This document shows positions 17,632 through 27,557 of a stretch of 64,000 bases of DNA, piece by piece. The translations under genes were made by a program, and so were the position numbers. Position 1 is the first letter of the stretch. Every line of letters begins with the position of its first letter. The notes under the pieces were generated by a model, which was not told where the DNA came from, searched no databases, and saw only the letters and a program-made list of their open reading frames with translations. The DNA is from Nocardioides furvisabuli (GTDB lineage: Bacteria; Actinomycetota; Actinomycetes; Propionibacteriales; Nocardioidaceae), in the NCBI RefSeq assembly GCF_021083185.1, contig NZ_JAIGQB010000012.1, positions 38,121 to 102,120 of the forward strand, written 5' to 3'.

Positions 17632-18525
17632 GTGTACACCGTCGGGAGGGCTGCTGAGCTCACCGGCGTGCCGACCGGGACGCTGCGCAAGTGGGAGCAG
17701 CGCTACGGCGTGGTGGTCCCGCAGCGCTCAGCGGGCAACTACCGGCTCTACGACGACGACGCGGTGCGCCGCCTCAGCGTCATGCGCAGCCTGGTCGACG
17801 CCGGCTGGTCGGCGCAGGAGGCCGCGCGCCACGTGGTCGAGGACCCGGCGGCGGCCGAGGCCGAGCTGCCCCGTCGCGAGGCCACCAGCACCGACGTGCG
17901 CATCCAGGAGCTGGTGGGGTGCGCGGTCGACTTCGACGTGCCGCGGCTCGAGCGTCTGGTGGCCGAGGCGTTCGCCGACGCCGATCTCGCGGGCGCCGAC
18001 CTTGCGAGCGTGGTGGACGACTGGCTGATGCCGGCGCTCGGGGGCCTGGGCCGGGCGTGGCAACGCGGCGAGGTGTCGGTGGCCGGCGAGCACTTCGTGA
18101 CGGCCGCGGTGCACCGCAGGCTCGGCCTGCTCTTCGCGTCGCTGCCGCCTGCCCCTCCCGCGAGTCCTCGCGTGGTCGTCGGGCTCGCGCGCGGGTCCCG
18201 GCACGAGATGGGGGTCCTCGCGTTCGCGACGGTGCTCCGCTCGCGCGGCGTCATGGTCACCTACCTCGGGGCGGACCTCCCGCTGGAGGCCTGGCTCGGT
18301 GCGGTCGGGCTGATCGAGCCCGCGGCCGCCGTGCTCGCCGTGCCGTCCCTGGAGGACCTGCCTGCGGTGCGCGAGGCGGTGGAGGCCCTCGAGGCACTGA
18401 CGCAGGTGCTGCTCGGCGGGGCACACCAGGACGCGGTGGCCGGGGGGACGCACCTGGGCCACCTGCCCGGCGCCGCGGCCGTGGCGCTGGCGCACCGGCT
18501 CGCTGGCATCCCCGTGAAGGGCTGA
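17632..18525 (+). CDS. MerR-type regulator with B12-binding domain (CarH/LitR-like), copy A
   Basis: 297 residues: N-terminal MerR winged helix (YTVGRAAELTGVPTGTLRKWEQRYG), a helical B12-cap region and a C-terminal cobalamin Rossmann domain. The Wx9EH motif of the CarH adenosylcobalamin photoreceptors is present as W143...E153-H154, and the expected lower-axial His is in GSRHEMG (H191, with Ser where the motif usually has Asp or Glu). The residue after W143 is Gln; in Thermus CarH it is the His that ligates cobalt after light exposure. GTG 17632 lies in a GGTGTACACC palindrome and no ribosome site is seen. A paralogue follows at 18869. Predicted light- and B12-responsive repressor; targets unknown. 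Confidence 0.82.
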   Translation: MYTVGRAAELTGVPTGTLRKWEQRYGVVVPQRSAGNYRLYDDDAVRRLSVMRSLVDAGWSAQEAARHVVEDPAAAEAELPRREATSTDVRIQELVGCAVDFDVPRLERLVAEAFADADLAGADLASVVDDWLMPALGGLGRAWQRGEVSVAGEHFVTAAVHRRLGLLFASLPPAPPASPRVVVGLARGSRHEMGVLAFATVLRSRGVMVTYLGADLPLEAWLGAVGLIEPAAAVLAVPSLEDLPAVREAVEALEALTQVLLGGAHQDAVAGGTHLGHLPGAAAVALAHRLAGIPVKG

Positions 18526-18530
18526 CCGCG

Positions 18531-18767
18531 TCAGTCCGCGGCGCCCTCTGCTGCGCCCTCGGCGACGTCGTCGCAGCCCTGGCCGGTCCAGGCGTCGCCG
18601 ACGACCTTGATCTGGCAGGTGCTGTCGGTCGCCGGCACCTCGGAGGCGGCCGGGTGGACGAAGAGGACCGAGCCGAGGGCGGCGGCGGCGATGACGGCGA
18701 TGCCGGCGGAGCGCAGCCACACACCGATGCGCTGGTCCTCGGCGGTGGGCTGGTAGGTGTCCGACAT
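18531..18767 (-). CDS. small single-span membrane protein
   Basis: 78 residues: a polar N-terminus, one hydrophobic segment (about 21-38), then a short extracytoplasmic tail with two Cys (C51 and C65) that could form a disulphide, ending in an Ala/Glu-rich stretch. No family recognised. It lies between the two MerR-B12 genes and is divergent from copy B, sharing a 101-bp promoter region with TTGTCCA/TGTACA repeats, so it may be a target of these regulators. Confidence 0.55.
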   Translation of the reverse strand: MSDTYQPTAEDQRIGVWLRSAGIAVIAAAALGSVLFVHPAASEVPATDSTCQIKVVGDAWTGQGCDDVAEGAAEGAAD

Positions 18768-18782
18768 GGTCGCGCTCCCGGG

Positions 18783-18875
18783 TTGTCCACAGTTTGTCCA
18801 CTGTTGTGGGCAAGACGAACGTAGAGGGTATGTACAGGGTTTGTCCAACGTGGTGTACCTTTCGGGGTGTGTACA
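18783..18875. promoter_or_regulatory. TTGTCCA/TGTACA repeat cluster, candidate CarH-type operator
   Basis: TTGTCCA occurs at 18783, 18794 and 18841, ATGTACA at 18830, and TGTAC at 18854 and 18870. The pairs 18783/18794 and 18830/18841 are exactly 11 bp apart, the periodicity described for CarH operators with TnTACA-type repeats. The cluster fills the region between the small membrane protein gene and regulator copy B and runs into the copy B start codon. Confidence 0.5.
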
Positions 18876-19732
18876 CCGTCGGCCGGACCTCGCAGCTCAC
18901 CGGCGTGCCCCGCGAGACGCTCCGCAAGTGGGAGCAGCGCTACGGGGTCGTCGAGCCCGTGCGCTCCGAGGGCAACTACCGCCTGTACGACGACGAGGCC
19001 GTGCGGCGACTGGCCGTGATGCGTGACCTCGTCGATTCCGGGTGGACCCCGCGCGAGGCCGCGAGAAAGGTCCTCGAGGACCGGTCGAGTGCCATCGCCG
19101 GCGACGTCCCGTCACCGGGCTCGCCGCTGTCGCACCTCGACGAGCTGGTGACGTGCGGGCAGGACTTCGACGTGGTGCGCCTCGAGAGCACCCTGGACAA
19201 GGTCTTCGCGCAGGCCGACCTCGCCGACGTGGTGGACGAGTGGCTGATGCCCTCGCTGGTGCGGCTGGGCGAGGCCTGGCAGCGCGGTGACGTGACGGTG
19301 GCCGGGGAGCACTTCGTCAGCGCCGCGGTGCTGCGACGTCTCTCCCAGGCCTTCCACCAGCTCCCGCACCCCGACGGCGAGTCGCCTCGAGTGCTGGTCG
19401 GACTGGCACGCGGCTCGCGCCACGAGCTCGGCGTGATGGGCTTCGCGATGGTGCTCCGCAGCCGCGGGGTGCAGGTCACCTACCTCGGCGCCGACCTGCC
19501 CGTCGAGGCCTGGGTCGACACCGTGCGCGAGCTCGGGCCCGACGCCGTGGTGCTCGCGGTCCCGACGGTCGAGGACCTCCCGGCGGTCCGCGAGGCGGTG
19601 GAGGCCATCTCCACCTCGACGACCGTCCTCCTCGGTGGTGCCCAGCAAGGGCGCATCGAGGGCGCAGAACCGCTCGGTCACCAGCCCGGCGAGGCCGCCG
19701 CGTCACTGGCCGGCCGCCTCGTCGCGGGCTGA
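18869..19732 (+). CDS. MerR-type regulator with B12-binding domain (CarH/LitR-like), copy B
   Basis: 287-residue paralogue of the gene at 17632 with the same domain order. The winged helix YTVGRTSQLTGVPRETLRKWEQRYG is nearly identical to copy A, Wx9EH is W137...E147-H148, and the Rossmann His is in GSRHELG (H185). Again Gln replaces the His that follows the Trp in Thermus CarH. The GTG at 18869 aligns with copy A; the frame is open 75 bp further upstream but that part crosses the repeat cluster. Tandem duplication with divergence in the linker suggests the two may bind overlapping operators or form hetero-oligomers (inference). Confidence 0.82.
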   Translation: MYTVGRTSQLTGVPRETLRKWEQRYGVVEPVRSEGNYRLYDDEAVRRLAVMRDLVDSGWTPREAARKVLEDRSSAIAGDVPSPGSPLSHLDELVTCGQDFDVVRLESTLDKVFAQADLADVVDEWLMPSLVRLGEAWQRGDVTVAGEHFVSAAVLRRLSQAFHQLPHPDGESPRVLVGLARGSRHELGVMGFAMVLRSRGVQVTYLGADLPVEAWVDTVRELGPDAVVLAVPTVEDLPAVREAVEAISTSTTVLLGGAQQGRIEGAEPLGHQPGEAAASLAGRLVAG

Positions 19733-19737
19733 GGGGA

Positions 19738-21459
<1,722 letters not shown>

Positions 21460-21720
21460 GGGACCCGAGCGTACGCCGCGCCGCGGCGGTGGTGTGACGC
21501 GGCTCAGGTGCCGTCGTGCTCCCGGACGTGCACGCTCGCGCCGAGCTTGCTGTCCGGCACGTGGCCGATCCGCCCGTCCGGACCGGTACGGGACGACGAC
21601 CGGGTGTTCACTGGTCGGACGCGTGGTGGCCATCCGGGAGTAGCCTCCGCAACGACGGGACCCACGAGGCTCCGCGCGGCACACCCCGCCGACCCGCAGC
21701 AGTTGCTCACTGGAGGTCCG

Positions 21721-22845
21721 ATGAACACCCGCACGATGCTCGTCTCGCTCACTGCGACGGCCACGCTCATGTCCGTGGCGGCCTGCGCCGCCCCCGAGCA
21801 GGAGAACGACACCACCACCGAGAGTGGGGTGGACGCCGCGGCCGCCACCTCGACCGAGGACTTCGGTGGCCTGGACGAGCTCGTCCAGGCCGCCCAGGAC
21901 GAGGGCGAGCTCAACGTCATCGCCCTCCCGCCGGACTGGGCCAACTACGGCGAGGTGATCTCGACCTTCGAGGAGAAGTACGGCATCGAGGTCAACTCCG
22001 CCCAGCCGGACGCTGCCTCGCAGGACGAGATCAACGCGGCCAACGAGCTCGCCGGCACCGACCGCGCGCCCGACGTCTTCGACCTCGGCCAGTCGGTCGC
22101 CCTCGCCAACACCGACATGTTCGCGCCCTACCAGGTCGAGACGTGGGACGACATCCCCGACGAGTTCAAGGACCCGGACGGCGCCTGGGTCAACGACTAC
22201 GGCGGCTACATGTCGATCGGCTACGACTCGGCCGTGGTCCCCGAGGTGACGTCGCTGTCCGACCTCCTGAAGCCCGAGTTCAAGGGCAAGGTCGCTCTCA
22301 ACGGCGACCCGACGCAGGCCGGCGCGGCCTTCAGCGGCGTGATGATGGCGGCCATCGCCAACGGCGGGTCCGCCGACGACATCGCACCCGGTGTGGACTT
22401 CTTCACCGAGCTCAAGGAGGCTGGCAACTTCCTCACCGTCGACCCCGACTCGACCACGATCGAGCAGGGCACGACGCCGGTCGTGATCGACTGGGACTAC
22501 CTCGGGGCGGCCGCCGCGGCCAACGTCGACACCTGGAAGACCGTGGTCCCCGAGGAGGCCGTCGTCGCCGGCTACTACTTCCAGGCCATCAACGCCGACG
22601 CGCCGCACCCGGCCGCGGCGCGGCTGTGGCAGGAGTTCCTCTACAGCGACGAGGGACAGAACCTCTGGCTCGAGGGCGGTGCCCGCCCGGTCCGCGGCGA
22701 CGCGATGGCCGAGGCCGGCACGATCGACGCCGAGCTCTGGGGTGCCCTCCCGGAGGTCAGCGGCGACCCGGTGGTCCCGACCGACGACCAGACCGTCACG
22801 GCCGGCGAGTACCTCGCAGCGAACTGGTCCAAGGCCATCCGCTGA
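21721..22845 (+). CDS. ABC transporter substrate-binding lipoprotein (polyamine/aminoethylphosphonate type)
   Basis: 374 residues, family-1 extracellular solute-binding fold of the spermidine/putrescine/iron/aminoethylphosphonate group. The lipobox SVAAC places the lipid Cys at C22, followed by an acidic, Thr-rich linker. The start is secure: GGAGG at 21712 is 4 nt before ATG 21721. Four genes in order (binding protein, permease, permease, ATPase) overlap or abut, forming one operon. The ligand cannot be read from the sequence; the Asp-rich pocket region (DVFDLGQ) fits a cationic ligand, and the neighbouring PEP-mutase-family gene makes a phosphonate possible. Confidence 0.82.
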   Translation: MNTRTMLVSLTATATLMSVAACAAPEQENDTTTESGVDAAAATSTEDFGGLDELVQAAQDEGELNVIALPPDWANYGEVISTFEEKYGIEVNSAQPDAASQDEINAANELAGTDRAPDVFDLGQSVALANTDMFAPYQVETWDDIPDEFKDPDGAWVNDYGGYMSIGYDSAVVPEVTSLSDLLKPEFKGKVALNGDPTQAGAAFSGVMMAAIANGGSADDIAPGVDFFTELKEAGNFLTVDPDSTTIEQGTTPVVIDWDYLGAAAAANVDTWKTVVPEEAVVAGYYFQAINADAPHPAAARLWQEFLYSDEGQNLWLEGGARPVRGDAMAEAGTIDAELWGALPEVSGDPVVPTDDQTVTAGEYLAANWSKAIR

Positions 22846-23723
22846 GCACGCCCGCCACTCGTGGGGGGCGGGGACGACGGCTCGCCGTCGCCCCCGCCCT
22901 TCCGCTCCTGCCGTTCCTCGTCTTCGTCCTGGTGTTCCTCGTCGTCCCGACGCTCACCGTCGTGCTCGGCGCGTTCCAGGACGAGGACGGCGCGCTGACG
23001 CTGGGCAACCTCGACGCCCTGACCAGCGAAGCTGCCGTCTCGGCGCTGAAGGGATCGCTGATCCTGTCCGCGACCACGGCGCTGATCGGCGCCGTGGTCG
23101 GGGGACTCCTCGCCTACTTCATCGTGTCGATGCCACCGCACAGCCTCCTGCGCCGTACGACGCTCGCCATCAGCGGCGTGCTGGCCCAGTTCGGTGGAGT
23201 GGTGCTCGCCTTCGCGTGGATCGCGACGATCGGACCGGTCGGGATCCTCACCCAGCTCGTCAGCGACCTCTTCGGTGCCGACCTCTACGGCTCGGGGTGG
23301 CTCTTCGGGCTGCCCGGGCTGGTCGTCGTCTACTGCTACTTCCAGATCCCGCTGATGGTGATCGTCTTCGCGCCCGCCTTCGAGGGGCTGCGCCCCCAAT
23401 GGCGCGAGGCCGCGGTGAACCTCGGGGCGAGCACCTGGTCCTACTGGCGCCACGTGGCCCTTCCCCTGCTGGCGCCCGCCTTCCTCGGCGCGGTCCTGCT
23501 GCTCTTCGCCAACGCCTTCGCCGCCTATGCCACGGCGGCGGTCCTGGTCAGCCAGGGCCAGCCCATCGTGCCGCTGCTGATCCGGCAGGCCATCACGAGC
23601 GAGGTCCTCCTGGGCCAGGCCAACGTCGGGTTCGCGCTCGCGTTGGAGATGATCGTCGTGGTGACGCTGGTGATGGTGGCCTACAGCCTGCTGCTGCGGC
23701 GTACGTCGAGGTGGATGCGATGA
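22842..23723 (+). CDS. ABC transporter permease 1, CTG start likely
   Basis: 293-residue permease with six predicted membrane segments and an EAA-type loop (WREAAVNLGASTWSYWRHV). No ATG, GTG or TTG exists in frame before the first membrane segment. CTG at 22842 overlaps the previous stop as CTGA, gives the natural N-terminus LSTPATRGGRG, and has AAGG 7 nt upstream, so CTG is the most likely start. The only other option, GTG 22932, would delete half of the first membrane helix. Confidence 0.85.
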   Translation: MSTPATRGGRGRRLAVAPALPLLPFLVFVLVFLVVPTLTVVLGAFQDEDGALTLGNLDALTSEAAVSALKGSLILSATTALIGAVVGGLLAYFIVSMPPHSLLRRTTLAISGVLAQFGGVVLAFAWIATIGPVGILTQLVSDLFGADLYGSGWLFGLPGLVVVYCYFQIPLMVIVFAPAFEGLRPQWREAAVNLGASTWSYWRHVALPLLAPAFLGAVLLLFANAFAAYATAAVLVSQGQPIVPLLIRQAITSEVLLGQANVGFALALEMIVVVTLVMVAYSLLLRRTSRWMR

Positions 23724-24514
23724 CCCCGTCGAGGAGCTTCCGGATCGCCCGCGCGGCGGTGCTGCTGGTCTTCGCGGCCTACTTCTTCGTGCCGCTGCTG
23801 GCGATGTTCGACTTCTCCACCCAGGTCCGCGGGAGCGCCCCGGGGCGCACGTGGGACAACTGGACCTTCATGTTCCGCGACGAGGACCTGCGGTCCTCGA
23901 TCGTCGCCTCGCTCCTGCTCGCGCTGTTCACCGTCGTGCTGATGGTCGCCCTGCTGGTGCCGACGATGGTGTGGGTCCGGCTGCGGGTGCCCCGCGCCAA
24001 GAAGCTGATCGAGTTCCTGTGCCTGCTCCCGCTGACCATCCCGGCCCTCGTGATCGTGGTGGGCATCGGCAACGTCTACTCATGGGTGACCTACCTGCTG
24101 GGCGACAGCGCGCTGGTGCTGACGTTCGCCTACGTCGTGCTGGTGCTGCCCTACTCGTTCCGCGCCGTGGACGCCTCGCTGTCGGGGATCGACGCCACGA
24201 CGCTGTCGGAGGCGGCCCGGTCGCTCGGCGCCGGCTGGTTCACCGTCGTCGTGCGGGTCATCATGCCCAACATCACCGGCGGCATCCTCGGTGCCGCCTT
24301 CATCTCGGTGGCCCTGGTGCTCGGTGAGTACGTCTTCGCCTCCCTGCTCCACTTCGACACCCTCCCGGTGGCGATGGCCGCCCTCTACAAGAGCAACGGG
24401 CCCGCTGCCATGGCGGCCGCGCTGGCCTCGATGCTGCTGGTGTCCGTGCTGCTCGTCGGCCTCACCTTCCTCAGCCGTGACCGGCACCGGCGCAACCAAG
24501 GAGCCTCCTCATGA
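23720..24514 (+). CDS. ABC transporter permease 2
   Basis: 264-residue permease of the PotC/PhnV kind with six predicted membrane segments and the EAA loop EAARSLGAGWFTVVVRVIMP. ATG 23720 overlaps the previous stop (ATGA), and its stop overlaps the ATPase start in the same way, so the operon is translationally coupled. Together with permease 1 it forms the membrane channel. Confidence 0.88.
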   Translation: MTPSRSFRIARAAVLLVFAAYFFVPLLAMFDFSTQVRGSAPGRTWDNWTFMFRDEDLRSSIVASLLLALFTVVLMVALLVPTMVWVRLRVPRAKKLIEFLCLLPLTIPALVIVVGIGNVYSWVTYLLGDSALVLTFAYVVLVLPYSFRAVDASLSGIDATTLSEAARSLGAGWFTVVVRVIMPNITGGILGAAFISVALVLGEYVFASLLHFDTLPVAMAALYKSNGPAAMAAALASMLLVSVLLVGLTFLSRDRHRRNQGASS

Positions 24515-25557
24515 CCGACCAGACGTCGCGCGGTCTCGCCGTCGCCCTGTCCGACCTCACCCGTGCCTACGGCACGGTGAAGGCCCTCGACGGGTTCACC
24601 CTGGATCTCGCCCCCGGCGAGCTCGTCGCCCTGCTCGGCCCCTCGGGCTGCGGCAAGACCACGGCGCTGCGCATCCTCGCGGGCCTCGACCGGGCCACGT
24701 CGGGCACGGTGTCGGTGGGCGGCAAGGACCTGACCCGGGTGCCGGCCAGCAAGCGCGACATGGGGATGGTCTTCCAGGCCTACAGCCTCTTCCCGCACAT
24801 GACGGTGATCGACAACGTCGCCTTCGGCCTCAAGATGCGCGGTCGCGACGGTGCCACCCGCCGGGGGCGCGCGGGCGACATGCTCGAGCTGGTCGGCCTC
24901 GGCGAGCACGCAGACCGCTACGCCCACCAGCTCTCCGGCGGCCAGCAGCAGCGCGTGGCCCTGGCCCGCGCGCTGGCGATCGAGCCGTCCGTCCTGCTCC
25001 TCGACGAGCCGCTGTCGGCCCTCGACGCCAAGGTGCGCGTGCAGCTGCGCGACGAGATCAGGCGCGTCCAGATCGAGGTCGGCACCACGACGCTCTTCGT
25101 CACCCACGACCAGGAGGAGGCGCTCGCCGTCGCCGACCGGGTGGGAGTGATGAACGCGGGCCGCCTCGAGCAGCTCGCTCCGCCTGCGGAGCTCTACTCC
25201 GCCCCGGCCAGCCGCTTCGTGGGGGAGTTCGTCGGGCTCAGCAACCGGCTTCCGGCTCACGTGAGCGACGGAGTCGCTGCGGTGCTGGGTCGCCAGGTGC
25301 CGGTCCTGCCCGGCTCGACCAGCGGCGCGGGCCACGCCCTGGTCCGGCCCGAGTCAGTGTCGGTGGTGGCGGACGCCGCCGGCACGGCCACCGTGGCGAC
25401 CGTGATGTTCCTCGGCCCGCTGTCGCGCGTCACCAGCACCCTGGCCGACGGGACGGACGTCGTCGCCCAGCTGGCCAGCTCGGACGCGCTGCGGCTGCGG
25501 CCGGGCGATGCCGTACGCCTCGAGGTGGACCCGGTGCCCGTCCTGGTCGTGGCGTGA
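24511..25557 (+). CDS. ABC transporter ATP-binding protein, PotA/FbpC-like
   Basis: 348 residues. Walker A GPSGCGKTT, Q-loop MVFQAYSLFP, signature LSGGQQQRVALARAL, Walker B VLLLDEPLSALDAK and H-loop FVTHDQEEA are all intact, followed by a TOBE-type C-terminal domain (about 260-348). It powers the importer encoded by the three preceding genes. ATG 24511 overlaps the previous stop. The gene ends 7 bp before the convergent PEP-mutase-family gene. Confidence 0.92.
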   Translation: MTDQTSRGLAVALSDLTRAYGTVKALDGFTLDLAPGELVALLGPSGCGKTTALRILAGLDRATSGTVSVGGKDLTRVPASKRDMGMVFQAYSLFPHMTVIDNVAFGLKMRGRDGATRRGRAGDMLELVGLGEHADRYAHQLSGGQQQRVALARALAIEPSVLLLDEPLSALDAKVRVQLRDEIRRVQIEVGTTTLFVTHDQEEALAVADRVGVMNAGRLEQLAPPAELYSAPASRFVGEFVGLSNRLPAHVSDGVAAVLGRQVPVLPGSTSGAGHALVRPESVSVVADAAGTATVATVMFLGPLSRVTSTLADGTDVVAQLASSDALRLRPGDAVRLEVDPVPVLVVA

Positions 25558-25564
25558 GGACGTC

Positions 25565-26326
25565 CTACTTCCAGGGGGCGACGAGCGCGGCGAGGTCTGT
25601 TGCGAGCTGCTTCTGCAGCAGCGGGCCGAAGGTCACCCGGTGCACGCCCATGACCTGGAGGTCCTCGAGCGAGCCGGCGGACGACCCGGCACGCGGGTCG
25701 GCGATCACGTTCACCGGGCCGGAGAGCGCGTCGAGGACCTGCTGGAGGGTGGCGGCGTCGGGGACCTTCACGGGGTAGACGCAGCGCGCACCCGCCTCCT
25801 CGCAGGCCAGGAGTCGGGTGATCGCCTCGGCGACGGGGTCCTCGAACTGGTCGGCCTTGACGAAGGCGTCGGTGCGGGCGTTGACCACCACGTCGACCCC
25901 GGCCGCGTCGGCCGCCTGGCGCAGCCCGCCGATGTAGTCGGCGTGCTCGGCGACCGTCCGCAGCCGACCGCCCTCGGAGTGCACGGTGTCCTCGACGTTG
26001 AGGCCCACGGCCCCCGCCTCGAGCAGGCGCTCGACCAGCTCGGCGGGCGGGACCCCGTAGCCGGCCTCCATGTCGGCGGTGACCGGCACGTCGGGCACCG
26101 CGGAGCAGATGCGGCGTACGCCGTCGAGGGCGTCGTCGAGCGACATGTCCTCGTTGTCGCCCTGCCCGCGCGAGTCGGCGAGCGGGTGGCTGCCGATGCT
26201 CAGGGCGGCGAAGCCGGCGTCGGCGATGACGCGGGCCGACCAGGCGTCCCAGACGTTGGGCAGGACCAGCGTGGAGCCGGTGTGGTGGAGCTCGAGCAGG
26301 GTCGTGGCGCGAGTGGCGGTGTCCAT
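25565..26326 (-). CDS. isocitrate lyase/PEP mutase superfamily protein
   Basis: 253-residue TIM-barrel protein of the PEP mutase/isocitrate lyase superfamily. It shows LPNVWDAWSARVIADAGF at the start, the metal-binding VTADMEAGYG, VGLNVEDTVH and NARTDAF. The KKCGH catalytic motif of isocitrate lyase is absent, so it is not an ordinary isocitrate lyase; the PEP mutase loop (EDKxxxKxNS) is not seen either. C-C or P-C bond lyase chemistry on a 2-oxo acid is the most that can be said. It is convergent with the ABC operon; a metabolic link is possible but unproven. Confidence 0.75.
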   Translation of the reverse strand: MDTATRATTLLELHHTGSTLVLPNVWDAWSARVIADAGFAALSIGSHPLADSRGQGDNEDMSLDDALDGVRRICSAVPDVPVTADMEAGYGVPPAELVERLLEAGAVGLNVEDTVHSEGGRLRTVAEHADYIGGLRQAADAAGVDVVVNARTDAFVKADQFEDPVAEAITRLLACEEAGARCVYPVKVPDAATLQQVLDALSGPVNVIADPRAGSSAGSLEDLQVMGVHRVTFGPLLQKQLATDLAALVAPWK

Positions 26327-26373
26327 GGCCCGAGGCTGCCACGGTGCTGGGCGCGGGGACAGGGCGGGCATAG

Positions 26374-27477
26374 ATGCGGCCTGCCGGTCGTTCTGCCGAC
26401 GTGGAGGTCTGGGACTCGCTCGTCGTCGGCGCCGGCCAGGCCGGCCTCGCGTCGTCGTACTTCCTGCGTCGTCGCGGGATCGAGCACCAGGTGCTCGACG
26501 CCAACCCGCGTGCCGGGGGAGCCTGGCAGCACCGCTGGGGGTCGCTCGGCATGGACGACGTGCACGGTGTCGCGGACCTCCCCGGCTCGGAGGCGCCTCA
26601 GGCCTCACGGCTGCCGGCCAACGTCGTGGTCCCGGACTACTTCGACGCCTACGAGCGACGCCACGACCTGCCGGTCGTGCGGCCGGTGCGCGTGAGCCGC
26701 GTCGACAGCGAGGACGACCTGCTGGTCGTGCGGACCGACCGCGGCGAGTGGCGCACCCGCACGTTGGTCAACGCCACCGGCACCTGGACCCGGCCGTTCG
26801 TGCCCTACTACCCGGGCATCGACACGTTCGCCGGCGAGCAGGTGCACACCGCCGACTATCCCGGGCCCGCGCACTTCCGTGGCCTGCGGGTGCTGGTGGT
26901 GGGCGGTGGTGCGTCGGCCGTGCAGCACCTCGGCGAGCTCGCGCCCGTGGCCGACACGCTGTGGGTGACCAGGCGCGAGCCGGTGTGGCGCGAGGGCTTC
27001 GACGCGGCCGCCGGGCTCGCCGCGGTGACCGCGGTCGAGGAGCGCGTACGCCGCGGGCTGCCGCCGGCCAGCGTGGTCAGCGTGACCGGCCTGGCGCTGC
27101 GACCCCAGGAGTGGGAGGCGGCCCGGCTCGGGGCGTACGACCGGCTGCCGGCGTTCGCGCGCATCGAGTCGGACGGCGTCCGCTGGGCGGATGGCCGCTT
27201 CGAGCCGGTCGACGCGATCGTGTGGGCCACCGGGTTCCGTCCGGCGCTCGACCACCTGGCCCCGCTGGGCCTGCGCTCGGCAGAGGGCGGGATCGCCCTC
27301 GAGCCCGTGCGCGGCAACGTCCAGGGCGCGACGACGGCCGTGCGGGACCCGCGGGTGCAGCTGGTCGGCTACGGGCCCTCGGCCAGCACCGTCGGTGCTT
27401 CCCGGGCGGGTCGCCAGGCAGCCCTCGCGGTGTCGCGGTTCCTCGCTCCGGGCGGGACCGAGGGACTGAGCGCCTGA
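26374..27477 (+). CDS. FAD/NADPH-dependent flavoprotein monooxygenase-like
   Basis: 367 residues with an N-terminal FAD Rossmann motif (LVVGAGQAGLASS) and a second dinucleotide motif for NAD(P)H (VLVVGGGASAVQHL) near residue 175, ending with the ATGFRP block common to flavin monooxygenases and putative K+ transport-associated flavoproteins. It probably hydroxylates or oxidises a small organic compound. ATG 26374 was taken as start; GTG 26401 would remove only nine residues. It is divergent from the PEP-mutase-family gene. Confidence 0.75.
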   Translation: MRPAGRSADVEVWDSLVVGAGQAGLASSYFLRRRGIEHQVLDANPRAGGAWQHRWGSLGMDDVHGVADLPGSEAPQASRLPANVVVPDYFDAYERRHDLPVVRPVRVSRVDSEDDLLVVRTDRGEWRTRTLVNATGTWTRPFVPYYPGIDTFAGEQVHTADYPGPAHFRGLRVLVVGGGASAVQHLGELAPVADTLWVTRREPVWREGFDAAAGLAAVTAVEERVRRGLPPASVVSVTGLALRPQEWEAARLGAYDRLPAFARIESDGVRWADGRFEPVDAIVWATGFRPALDHLAPLGLRSAEGGIALEPVRGNVQGATTAVRDPRVQLVGYGPSASTVGASRAGRQAALAVSRFLAPGGTEGLSA

Positions 27478-27557
27478 CGGCAAGGGCCACCAGCACGTCG
27501 CGGGCCCCTGACGACTGTCACGGAGCAGTCCCGCGCCGCCTCGCTATCCTGACGGGC

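Noticed and set aside
17631..17640. GGTGTACACC palindrome at both MerR-B12 start codons as an operator
   Set aside because: It largely encodes the conserved Val-Tyr-Thr start of both proteins, so conservation may reflect coding; kept only as part of the copy B repeat cluster.
25565..26326. Isocitrate lyase
   Set aside because: Too short and lacks the KKCGH catalytic motif; only superfamily membership is supported.
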